Assembly: GCA_050955105.1 (NCBI GenBank)
Contig: JBPBQZ010000130.1
Span: forward strand, 1-19,597
Direction: 5' to 3'
Origin: JBPBQZ01 sp050955105
GTDB lineage: Bacteria > Pseudomonadota > Gammaproteobacteria > Burkholderiales > Burkholderiaceae
Length of the DNA: 19,597 bases
Of this stretch, positions 1 through 6,668 are shown one piece after another; position 1 is the stretch's first letter, and each line of letters begins with the position of its first letter. The translations under genes and the position numbers were made by a program. Under the pieces are notes generated by a model. It searched no databases, had not been told where the DNA came from, and saw only the letters and a list, made by a program, of their open reading frames with translations.

Positions 1-659
1 TTTTGGTAATAAATATTTGAAACTAAAATGAAAGTATAAATCTCAGGAAAACCCTTATTTAAAGTGCTTTTGTGGGACTTTCACCAGTCTTTCAGTTCGC
101 CTCCGAAATCAATTCGCGTCGCATCAAATATCCCGTGGAGACTGGTTATTACAAGATGCCGACGGATTTATTAACATATAGTTAAATATTCCTTGAATGC
201 GCTGTCGAATTTTTCATCAAGATACTTCGCATTCGCACTCGATTTCACGGTTATGGCTGATCCACCGCTCCGCTCACACTTTTCGGCAAACAAAAATAAA
301 ACACCGAGGCGCCCCGCGCTTGTGTCGCAAAAATGCACTTTCGGCAATTCGTGGGCGTTGCATCGACTCGTGGCGGGGCCAACTCGTGCGCCCCGGACAG
401 ACTGTATGGGCGAAACAAAACCGTCGACATCGACAGAAATGTATAGCCACGCTGTCAGCGAGCCGTCAGGGTTTCCGCGTTGCAGTTGTCGATATGCGAA
501 CGGTTTAAGCGCGGCGAGACGCCCTCGGTAAACCGCCGTAATTGTTCACGCACCGGAAGCGGGCACGCGGATTGCTCAGTGCATCAAACTCGTGCAGCTA
601 CGAGCGTGATCCCAGACGGCGATCGTCCAGTGTTCCAAACCAGTGCAAGGATATAAATA
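1..659. other. Leader region without a convincing gene, AT-rich at its left end
   Basis: I see no supportable gene here. The first roughly 250 bases are strikingly AT-rich (the first 60 bases are about one quarter G+C) compared with the GC-rich remainder. Two overlapping open frames of about 100 codons (193-531 and 197-508) have no ribosome binding site, no recognisable domain and an Arg/Ser/Pro-rich composition typical of chance frames in GC-rich DNA. The right part probably carries the promoter and 5' leader of the membrane protein starting at 660. No tRNA cloverleaf or transposon end was recognised. Confidence 0.5.
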
Positions 660-1385
660 ATGAGACTCTTAACGACTGAAGGCGGGCTGCCCCGTATTTC
701 ATGGGGTGCAGTGATTGCCGGGGTAATCCTGTCGCTAATCGTTTACCTGATCATGAGCGTGCTCGGTACAGCGATTGGCGCATCGCTGTTGTCCCCTATG
801 GCGCAGCAAAATCCGTTGCACGGCTTTGGCTTCGGCTCGGGTGTCTGGGTCATCGTCACCACCGTGATCGCCGTATTCGTGGGCTCTTATTTCGCAGGCC
901 GCTGCGCGCCGGTGTTGGGCTGGCTGCACGGCTTGCTGGCTTGGGCGGTCATGGTATTGCTGGTCGCTTACGGCATGTCGTCGCTGATCGGCTCGGCCGT
1001 CAGCACCGCAGGCAGCGTCGCCGCGACCAGTGCCACAGTCGGCGCCAACGCGAGCAATCAACCTGGCTCAGCCGGCGCGATGATCAATTCCGCGGCGCAA
1101 CAATTGCAGGGTGCCGCGGCGTCGGCTGCTGCCGAAGCCTCCAGCCCCGACGCGCAGCAAGACATGCGTCAGGCCGCTGATACCACGGCTCGCACGGTTG
1201 CTCGCGCCACGTGGTTCTCGTTTGCGGCTTTATTCGTCGGCGCCATCATCGCGCTCGGCGCGGGCGCTACCGGATTTCGCCATCAGCCGCCGTTCGAAGA
1301 AGGCGGCGGCGCGGCGCTGGGCGACCGCGCTTTGGCGACCGACGCAGCAGGACGTCCGATCCGCACAGGTCGCGAGAGGCTGTAA
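660..1385 (+). CDS. Conserved hypothetical inner-membrane protein, four TM segments
   Basis: A 241-residue protein of unknown function. Four hydrophobic segments are visible: about residues 14-36, 61-80, 86-112 and 184-205. Between the third and fourth lies an Ala/Ser/Gln-rich stretch (about 113-180) with helical, possibly coiled-coil character. The C-terminal 35 residues are hydrophilic and Gly/Arg-rich. The first segments contain small-residue motifs (GxxxG-like spacing), which suggest tight helix packing. The ATG at 660 is preceded by AAGGA at 647-651 with an 8-base gap, which supports this start. A 24-residue membrane peptide follows 92 bp downstream on the same strand, so the two may be co-transcribed. 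Similar proteins in Burkholderiales are, from memory, annotated only as hypothetical or by uninformative names, and I do not assign a function. Coding status is well supported; role is unknown. Confidence 0.8.
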   Translation: MRLLTTEGGLPRISWGAVIAGVILSLIVYLIMSVLGTAIGASLLSPMAQQNPLHGFGFGSGVWVIVTTVIAVFVGSYFAGRCAPVLGWLHGLLAWAVMVLLVAYGMSSLIGSAVSTAGSVAATSATVGANASNQPGSAGAMINSAAQQLQGAAASAAAEASSPDAQQDMRQAADTTARTVARATWFSFAALFVGAIIALGAGATGFRHQPPFEEGGGAALGDRALATDAAGRPIRTGRERL

Positions 1386-1477
1386 CGCGTACACGGTCGG
1401 CGGAGCGCCGCGACGCCGGCCTCCGCGACCCGACGCCCGGCTCGCGGGCTTGAATCATTCACAACATTGGAGCTGAC

Positions 1478-1552
1478 ATGCCCTATATCTTCGGTTGGTT
1501 ACTCGGCGTACCGGTTATCGTGCTTGTAATTTTGTACCTGTTTTTTCATTAA
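1478..1552 (+). CDS. Small single-TM protein, 24 residues
   Basis: A 24-codon frame encoding a peptide almost wholly made of one membrane span. It starts MPYIFGWLLGVP, continues with a Val/Ile/Leu run and ends with aromatic residues and a His. A GGAG at 1469-1472 lies 5 bases before the ATG. The stop at 1550-1552 is followed about 30 bases later by a strong hairpin. The near-neutral sequence with a Trp and Tyr near the N-terminal interface and a C-terminal Phe-Phe-His fits a bitopic inner-membrane small protein. The ribosome binding site, hydrophobic pattern and terminator placement argue that it is real. It is the last gene of a short plus-strand unit behind the four-TM membrane protein and might be its accessory subunit, which is inference. 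No function is known to me. Confidence 0.65.
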   Translation: MPYIFGWLLGVPVIVLVILYLFFH

Positions 1553-1579
1553 ACCGACGCACAGGGCGCAGGCATGAAA

Positions 1580-1614
1580 AAAGGCGCCGCGATATTCGTG
1601 GCGCCTTTGCTTTG
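1580..1614. terminator. Bidirectional intrinsic terminator between convergent genes
   Basis: A 12-base stem: AAAGGCGCCGCG at 1580-1591 pairs with CGTGGCGCCTTT at 1597-1608 (one G-T pair) around a 5-base loop. The plus strand continues into a T-rich tail (TTTGCTTT). On the minus strand the A-run at 1577-1582 becomes a U-run. It sits between the small-protein gene (plus) and the binding-protein gene (minus) and can serve both. Confidence 0.8.
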
Positions 1615-1652
1615 ACGGCAACGACAGTCTGCCGAAACTTACTCTGCGACGA

Positions 1653-2876
1653 TCAGCCCGCGGTACCGGAAGGTGCCGGCACCGGCTGTCCGAAAGCTCG
1701 CCAGGCAGTACCATCGAAGCGCATCAGCAGCACTTCGTGGAATGGCAAATAGTCTTGTGGCGTTGTAACGATGCGTACCCCGGGTGCCAGCATCGGCAGC
1801 GCCGCCAGGTTCAGGTGCGTCGCCACTTTCATGATGTTGTCACGGGTCAGATTGTCGCCGGCTTGCTGCAATACCTTCTCAGTCACTTCTGCCGCCACGT
1901 AGCCGATCACCGCGTTACCGTCCTGCGCATTGATGGTCGGCACGTACTTTTTCATAAATGCATAGTAATCCTGCACGTCCTTGTCATTTGCGGTCGTCGG
2001 ATCGAGCGGATCTTTGTACGAGGCAATACTGATGGCGCCGACGGCATTCTGTACACCCGCAGTCTTCAAAACTGTAAGCGTATTGGCGCCCGTGGCGAGA
2101 ATCTTCAGCGGTTGCCACTGGATGTCGCTGATCTTGCGGATCGTCAACGACGAGAATTTGGCCGTGGCCGCCACCACTACCACGTCCGCGCCCGACGACT
2201 TCAGTTCCAGCACCTGCGAATCGGCGTTCGAATCAGTCGCCTCATAGCCCACCGTTTTGACGATCATGCTCGCCTTGTCGCCCAAACCTTTGGTGAAACC
2301 CTTGACGTAATCTTTCCCAAAATCATCGTTTTGGTAAATAATGCCGATCTTCGCGTCAGGCTTGGTGCGCAGCAGCCAACCGGCTAACGCGGTCGCTTCC
2401 TGATCTGCGGCAATGTTGAGGCTCATTGAATACGGATACTGCTTCGGCTTGTTCCACTGCGAACTATTGCTCAACTGAAACAACTGCGGCACTTTCTTTT
2501 GGTTCAAATAGCCACGCACCGACACGCCGGTCGGTGTGCCCAGCGAGCCGAAGATACCCAGCACCTTCTCTTGCTCGATCAGCTTGCGTACCTGCTCGAA
2601 AGTCTTCGGTGGGCTGTAGCCATCGTCGAGCGAGAGCAAGGTAATCTTGCGACCGTTGATGCCACCGTGCTGCTCATCGAGCATCTTGAAATAGGCGGCT
2701 TGTACATAGCCTTGCGTGCTGTAGGCAGAAGCCGGGCCGCTGTAAGGCATCGTTTGCCCGATGCGCACCTCCGTATCGCTGGCTCCGGGCCCATATTGTT
2801 TCTCAGCATGCGCCGACTGCAGCGCGGCCACGCACGCCAACACCCCCACGGCACCGCGCAGAAATTTTCCCGACAT
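1653..2876 (-). CDS. Periplasmic ABC-type substrate-binding protein, branched-chain amino acid/amide type
   Basis: A 407-residue type I periplasmic binding protein of the LivK/Peripla_BP_6 family. It has a cleavable signal peptide (basic start, hydrophobic core, probable cut after the Ala at about residue 24). The mature N-terminus carries the family hallmark, a TEVRIGQTMPYSGPAS-like strand and loop near residues 35-50, then GGINGRKITLLSLDDGY near 75-90 and an IGIIYQNDDFGKDY-like segment near 177-190. Such proteins deliver amino acids, amides or aromatic and small organic acids to an ABC permease, but no permease or ATPase gene lies in the window, so it is an orphan receptor here. Start choice: the ATG at 2874-2876 has GGAGA about 4 bases upstream on its strand. 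It is transcribed divergently from the CoA ligase gene. Binding the substrate of that pathway is a reasonable inference but unproven. The gene ends at the shared terminator to its left. Confidence 0.9.
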   Translation of the reverse strand: MSGKFLRGAVGVLACVAALQSAHAEKQYGPGASDTEVRIGQTMPYSGPASAYSTQGYVQAAYFKMLDEQHGGINGRKITLLSLDDGYSPPKTFEQVRKLIEQEKVLGIFGSLGTPTGVSVRGYLNQKKVPQLFQLSNSSQWNKPKQYPYSMSLNIAADQEATALAGWLLRTKPDAKIGIIYQNDDFGKDYVKGFTKGLGDKASMIVKTVGYEATDSNADSQVLELKSSGADVVVVAATAKFSSLTIRKISDIQWQPLKILATGANTLTVLKTAGVQNAVGAISIASYKDPLDPTTANDKDVQDYYAFMKKYVPTINAQDGNAVIGYVAAEVTEKVLQQAGDNLTRDNIMKVATHLNLAALPMLAPGVRIVTTPQDYLPFHEVLLMRFDGTAWRAFGQPVPAPSGTAG

Positions 2877-3231
2877 AATGTCTCCGATTTATCGATCTTG
2901 TGCCAGCAAGCTGGTCATGCCGGCGATGGCGATTCGTTGGCAAACCGCAATTCGCTTTGCGAATGTACAATTTGCAACGGCCGCTCACGCTAAGGCGTCG
3001 CGCCTGCCCTGTCAATGTCTCGGAAACCCTGTATCGACGCTTGTTCGCGTGCCGCAGCGGTCGACGCAGGCAGAAGCCGCACCGCTTTTCAAGGCGACAA
3101 TTTGCTGTTCGAGTTGGACCAATCCGGTACGCGAATTGACAATTCGGTTGTTATTGGACCGGGCCTGAGTTAGATTTTCGCCGGCAACGGCACATACAAA
3201 AACAATGGGAGACACGGTGGAGCTTAACGTC
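2877..3231. promoter_or_regulatory. Divergent intergenic control region with two inverted repeats
   Basis: This 355-bp gap separates the divergently transcribed binding-protein gene and CoA-ligase gene and must hold both promoters. It contains two perfect 6+3+6 inverted repeats: ATTCGC-TTT-GCGAAT at 2950-2964 and CGAATT-GAC-AATTCG at 3132-3146. The second overlaps a consensus-like TTGACA at 3136-3141, though no good -10 element follows at the usual distance. TTGGACC also occurs twice, 40 bp apart (3114 and 3154). These are candidate operator sites for a regulator not encoded in the window. No coding frame in this gap is convincing. Confidence 0.45.
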
Positions 3232-4857
3232 ATGCTGGACCAACGCCGCATCGACGCCATGCGCACTGCGGGATGGTGGCGCGATCAGCTACTGCTGGAG
3301 GCCTTTGATCGGCATGTCGCACGCAATCCGGAAAAGATAGCGCTCGTTGCGCTCGACACCGGTAGCGGGCGGCGCGTGCGCTTCAGCTACGGCGAATTGG
3401 CGTGGAAAGTGGATCGAATCGCGTTGAACCTTACCCGCCTAGGGCTGCGGCGCGGCGACGTCTTGTCGTGCCAGCTGCCCCCATGGTGGCAATTCGCGGC
3501 GCTGCATCTGGCTTGTCTCAGAATTGGCGTGATCACCAATGCGCTGATGCCGATCCTGCGCGAGCGCGAACTCAGCTTCATGCTCGAGTTGGCCGAGAGC
3601 AAGCTACTGGTTATTCCCAAACATTTTCGCGGTCACGACTATGCGTCGATGGTGGCGGGCATTCGGGATCGCCTGCCGCAACTGCGCCACGTGCTCGAAA
3701 TCGACGCCTCGGATAGCGGCTCATTCGACGCCGAGCTGCTGGATTTCCCCGCGCCCGAAACATGGCGAGAATATTTTCAGGCACCAGGCGCCAACGACGT
3801 CATCCAGTTGCTTTACACCTCGGGCACCACTGGTGAGCCAAAAGGCGTCATGCACACCTCGAACACGCTGATGAGCGGGCTCGATGCCTATGCGCGCCGC
3901 ACCGCCCTAAGCGCCGACGATACCTTTTTGGTCGCCACGCCGATCGCTCACCAGACCGGCTTCGTCTACGGCGTCGTGGTCGGCCTTTACGTTGGCGGCA
4001 AGGTCGTCATGCAAGACGCCTGGGATCCGCTGATCGCCGCCGACTTGATCGAAAGCGAACAGGTAAGCGTCACCAACGGCGCAACGCCTTTCCTCGCCGA
4101 CCTGACCGAACTGGCCGCCAGCCGGCCCACCGCATTTGCCTCGCTGCGCCTGTTCTTCTGCGGCGGGGCAGCGATTCCCCGCGCCCTGGTGCGCCGCGGT
4201 ATCGAGCAAATGCAAGTGCATCTACTCACCGCCTGGGGCATGACCGAAAACGGCCCCGTCACCACCACCACGCTCGACGACCCACCCGAAAAGATTTTCG
4301 AGACGGACGGTAAGCCATTGGACGGCCTCGAGGTGCGCGTGGTCGACGCGCACGGCGCCTGCCTGCCGAGCGGCGAAGAAGGGTTTTTACAAGCCCGCGG
4401 CTGCAGCCAGTTCGTCGGCTACCTGAAACGCCCCGACCAATACGCCACCGACGCGCAGGGATGGCTCGATACCGGCGACCTCGCCCGCATGGACGCAGAC
4501 GGCTACATCCGCGTCACTGGCCGCTCGAAAGACATCGTGATTCGCGGCGGCGAGAACATTCCAGTGGTGGAGGTCGAAGGCCTGTTATACCGACACCCGA
4601 AGGTGGCCGAAGTCGCCATCGTCGGCATGCCCGACGAGCGTTTGGGCGAGCGCTGCTGCGCTTTCGTGGTTGCACGCCCCGGCGAGGCGCTAGACTTGGC
4701 GGAAATCTGCGCCTTCCTTGTCCGCGAGCAACTCGCCCGCCAGTACCTGCCGGAACGGCTTGAACTAGTGGCTTCCATCCCGAAAACGCCCAGCGGCAAG
4801 GTTCAAAAATCCAAGCTTCGAGAGATGGCGAAGCAGTTTCGCAAAGAACCAGTATGA
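3232..4857 (+). CDS. Acyl-CoA synthetase / AMP-dependent CoA ligase (cyclohexanecarboxylate-CoA ligase-like)
   Basis: A class I adenylate-forming ligase of 541 residues that should activate a carboxylic acid to its CoA thioester with ATP. Motifs, numbered from the chosen start: P-loop YTSGTTGEPKG at 195-205, GGAAIP at 311-316, AWGMTE at 334-339, the WLDTGD motif at 411-416, hinge region TGRSKD at 429-434, and the A10 motif PKTPSGK with catalytic Lys523. The N-terminus (LDQRRIDAMRTAGWW) resembles cyclohexanecarboxylate-CoA ligases of the AliA type, but the substrate cannot be read from sequence. Start choice: an in-frame ATG lies at 3205 without a ribosome binding site. The ATG at 3232 has GGTGGAG (3216-3222) 9 bases upstream and gives the normal family N-terminus, so I prefer it. 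The stop overlaps the next start (ATGA), implying translational coupling with the thioesterase. Confidence 0.92.
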   Translation: MLDQRRIDAMRTAGWWRDQLLLEAFDRHVARNPEKIALVALDTGSGRRVRFSYGELAWKVDRIALNLTRLGLRRGDVLSCQLPPWWQFAALHLACLRIGVITNALMPILRERELSFMLELAESKLLVIPKHFRGHDYASMVAGIRDRLPQLRHVLEIDASDSGSFDAELLDFPAPETWREYFQAPGANDVIQLLYTSGTTGEPKGVMHTSNTLMSGLDAYARRTALSADDTFLVATPIAHQTGFVYGVVVGLYVGGKVVMQDAWDPLIAADLIESEQVSVTNGATPFLADLTELAASRPTAFASLRLFFCGGAAIPRALVRRGIEQMQVHLLTAWGMTENGPVTTTTLDDPPEKIFETDGKPLDGLEVRVVDAHGACLPSGEEGFLQARGCSQFVGYLKRPDQYATDAQGWLDTGDLARMDADGYIRVTGRSKDIVIRGGENIPVVEVEGLLYRHPKVAEVAIVGMPDERLGERCCAFVVARPGEALDLAEICAFLVREQLARQYLPERLELVASIPKTPSGKVQKSKLREMAKQFRKEPV

Positions 4858-5768
4858 CGGACAGGCAACTAAAGGTCGTTTCCCCTTCCATCGACGCACC
4901 GCCGGCCGACGCGGCACCACTGCAGAGCAACGGCTATGCGGCCCTGATCGGCCCGATTCTGCAGCGCGACGTGCGCGCTTCAAGCCGCGATTTCTATTTG
5001 CGCATCGAAGCGCATCATCTCAATTCTTCGGGCTACATTCATGGTGGCCTGCAGATGAGTTTCATGGCCTGCGCCCTTGAACAGCTGGCGATCGAGTTGC
5101 TCGAAGACAAGGTCGCGACGCCGCGCGTCGAACTGCTGACCAGCCATTTCGAGTTCGTCGGTACCGCGGCACTGGGCGCCTGCTTGCGCGCCGAAGTCAC
5201 GGTGACTCGGCTGACGCGTTCGCTGGTGTTCCTGACGGGCCGTCTGATGCACGAAGATCGACCCTTGTTGAGCGCCGGCGCCACCTACAAGATTGGCACC
5301 AGCAGCGCCGCGCACGAGCAGTCCGCCGTCTCGAAATCAATAGAAATGCCCTATCCGGCCGACGCCATTGCGTTCGACACCATCGAGCCCTTCGGCATAC
5401 ATGTCGAACGCGGCTATCAGCGCTTCGAGGGTGACGCAGCAAACCAACAAAGTATCGGCGTGTTCCGCGTAGGCGAGCATCATCTTGACCCCCACAACGG
5501 CGGCCGCCTGCACGACGGCGTGCTGCTGCTGATGGCGGACCAGTTCGTCGGCCGCGACGCGTGGCGAGCGGTCGATGACATGCCGAACGTGACCCTCGGC
5601 TTTCATGCATCGCGCATGGGCCATGCCGCACTCGGCGATGTCGTCGAAGTGCGATCGCGCGTTGAAGGCCGTACCGACGCGGTGGTGTTCCTGTCCGGCA
5701 GTTTCACCGTGGCGGGCAAGACCGTGATGACCGTCGCCACCTCGTGGAAGCTACTCGGCAAGCACTGA
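4854..5768 (+). CDS. Double-hotdog acyl-CoA thioesterase (PaaI/4HBT type)
   Basis: A 304-residue protein made of two hotdog folds, roughly 30-150 and 170-300, likely hydrolysing acyl-CoA thioesters. The first half has the PaaI-like N-x2-G-x2-HGG signature (Asn57, Gly60, His63-Gly65) but lacks the acidic residue normally about seven residues further on. The second half has HDG at 220-222 and the acidic residue of MAD at Asp229. The halves therefore look complementary, as in other tandem hotdog enzymes where one chain mimics a homodimer. The start overlaps the ligase stop by 4 bases. A ligase and a thioesterase side by side may reflect CoA recycling or release of a dead-end CoA ester. Substrate is unknown, and a bifunctional hydratase-like role cannot be excluded because hotdog folds also host those. 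Confidence 0.82.
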   Translation: MTDRQLKVVSPSIDAPPADAAPLQSNGYAALIGPILQRDVRASSRDFYLRIEAHHLNSSGYIHGGLQMSFMACALEQLAIELLEDKVATPRVELLTSHFEFVGTAALGACLRAEVTVTRLTRSLVFLTGRLMHEDRPLLSAGATYKIGTSSAAHEQSAVSKSIEMPYPADAIAFDTIEPFGIHVERGYQRFEGDAANQQSIGVFRVGEHHLDPHNGGRLHDGVLLLMADQFVGRDAWRAVDDMPNVTLGFHASRMGHAALGDVVEVRSRVEGRTDAVVFLSGSFTVAGKTVMTVATSWKLLGKH

Positions 5769-5834
5769 CCGCAGTACCAGAGCACGCGCCCATGCGGCCA
5801 GCAACGTGCCGCAACTATTTCAGGAGACACATCG

Positions 5835-6497
5835 ATGATCAAGCGCATGGCCTTCATGGCCCGCAAGCCCGAAACCAGTCCGGAATATTTCAGCCGCTAC
5901 TGGCTCGACGTGCATGGCGACCTCGTCAAGCGCTCTCCCGGGGTGAACCGCTATCAACAAAACGTGGTACTTGATGAAATCGGAAGTGTCCCGGGGCACG
6001 GCAAGCCATTCCGGCTCGATGGTGTAGTCGAGCTCTGGTTCGAAGATGAAGCGGCGCTGCAAGCTTGCTTCGCTTCCCCTACCGGGCGCGAATTACCTGC
6101 CGACGAAGAACGCTTCCTCGAAAAGATCACGATGCATGACGTGGCCGATGCGGCGCAGCCTGACGGTCGCTATAAGCTGCTGCTGGCCGCCGCGGCACGC
6201 GCCGGTACCGAAATAGCAAACGTTCGCGCGCAGACGCAGCGCTTGAGCCGGCTGGTAAGCGAGGCGTTGGGCGATGGCGCATCCGCGGTGATCAACGAAG
6301 TCGAAGGCGTGCGCGCCCGGCCGAACCTGGGTATCGAAACCCCGCCCGCCGCAGTCTTCCTGCAATTTTTGTTTGCTGATGAAGCCACCGCCCGCGCAGC
6401 AATCGCCAGCCAAGCGGTGCATCGCGCGCTGACGGAAGGAGCGCAGGGCTTCGAGAAAGTGGGGGCTTATCTGGTGTTCGAGCGGCGCGTGGTGTAG
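5835..6497 (+). CDS. EthD-domain protein, tandem ferredoxin-like (dimeric alpha/beta barrel) domains
   Basis: A 220-residue protein whose first 100 residues match the EthD family: a beta-strand start (IKRMAFMARKP), then the characteristic helix with YWLDVHGDL (Trp23, His27), then GVNRYQQN and a second strand with VELWFED. The second half (about 112-218) looks like a diverged repeat of the same fold without the Trp/His signature. EthD proteins are cytoplasmic, accompany degradation genes for ethers, sterols, aromatics or polyketides, and mostly have undefined roles; some relatives act as cyclases or decarboxylases. CAGGAGA about 7 bases before the ATG supports the start. It lies between the thioesterase and the fused dehydrogenase and is followed by a 171-bp gap with its own candidate promoter. 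Whether it is an enzyme or an accessory protein is open. Confidence 0.8.
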   Translation: MIKRMAFMARKPETSPEYFSRYWLDVHGDLVKRSPGVNRYQQNVVLDEIGSVPGHGKPFRLDGVVELWFEDEAALQACFASPTGRELPADEERFLEKITMHDVADAAQPDGRYKLLLAAAARAGTEIANVRAQTQRLSRLVSEALGDGASAVINEVEGVRARPNLGIETPPAAVFLQFLFADEATARAAIASQAVHRALTEGAQGFEKVGAYLVFERRVV

Positions 6498-6633
6498 CTG
6501 AGCTGCGGACTTATGCGGCAGGCGCTCGACGAGGCGGCAACGGCAGGAAGAAAGATCATGTCGCGCGAGCCCCGGATGCAACCCTTGCCGCCCCCGGACT
6601 TGCGCCGATGTTCGAATTCGCAAGCCGATCCAT

Positions 6634-6668
6634 TGGTTGACTGGTTCAACCATTGAGATATTATTGGA
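6634..6668 (+). promoter_or_regulatory. Candidate sigma70-like promoter with an embedded TGGT-N3-ACCA operator
   Basis: TTGACT at 6637-6642, a 16-base spacer and TATTAT at 6659-6664 form a near-consensus promoter. Overlapping it is a perfect inverted repeat, TGGTTGA (6634-6640) with TCAACCA (6646-6652). Within that is TGGT-TCA-ACCA (6642-6652), the half-site pattern typical of FadR-subfamily GntR repressors. Repression by occlusion would fit the geometry. The expected transcription start, about 5-8 bases after the -10, falls on the ATG at 6669, so the message may be leaderless. No regulator gene is in the window; this is a reading of motifs only. Confidence 0.4.

Noticed and set aside
193..531. 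Two overlapping plus-strand open frames of 103-112 codons in the leader region
   Set aside because: No ribosome binding site, no domain or hydrophobic pattern, and a Ser/Arg/Pro-rich composition expected of chance frames; two frames open at once argues against either.
3205..3231. Longer N-terminus of the CoA ligase from the upstream ATG
   Set aside because: No ribosome site before 3205, while the ATG at 3232 has GGTGGAG at good distance and gives the family-typical N-terminus.
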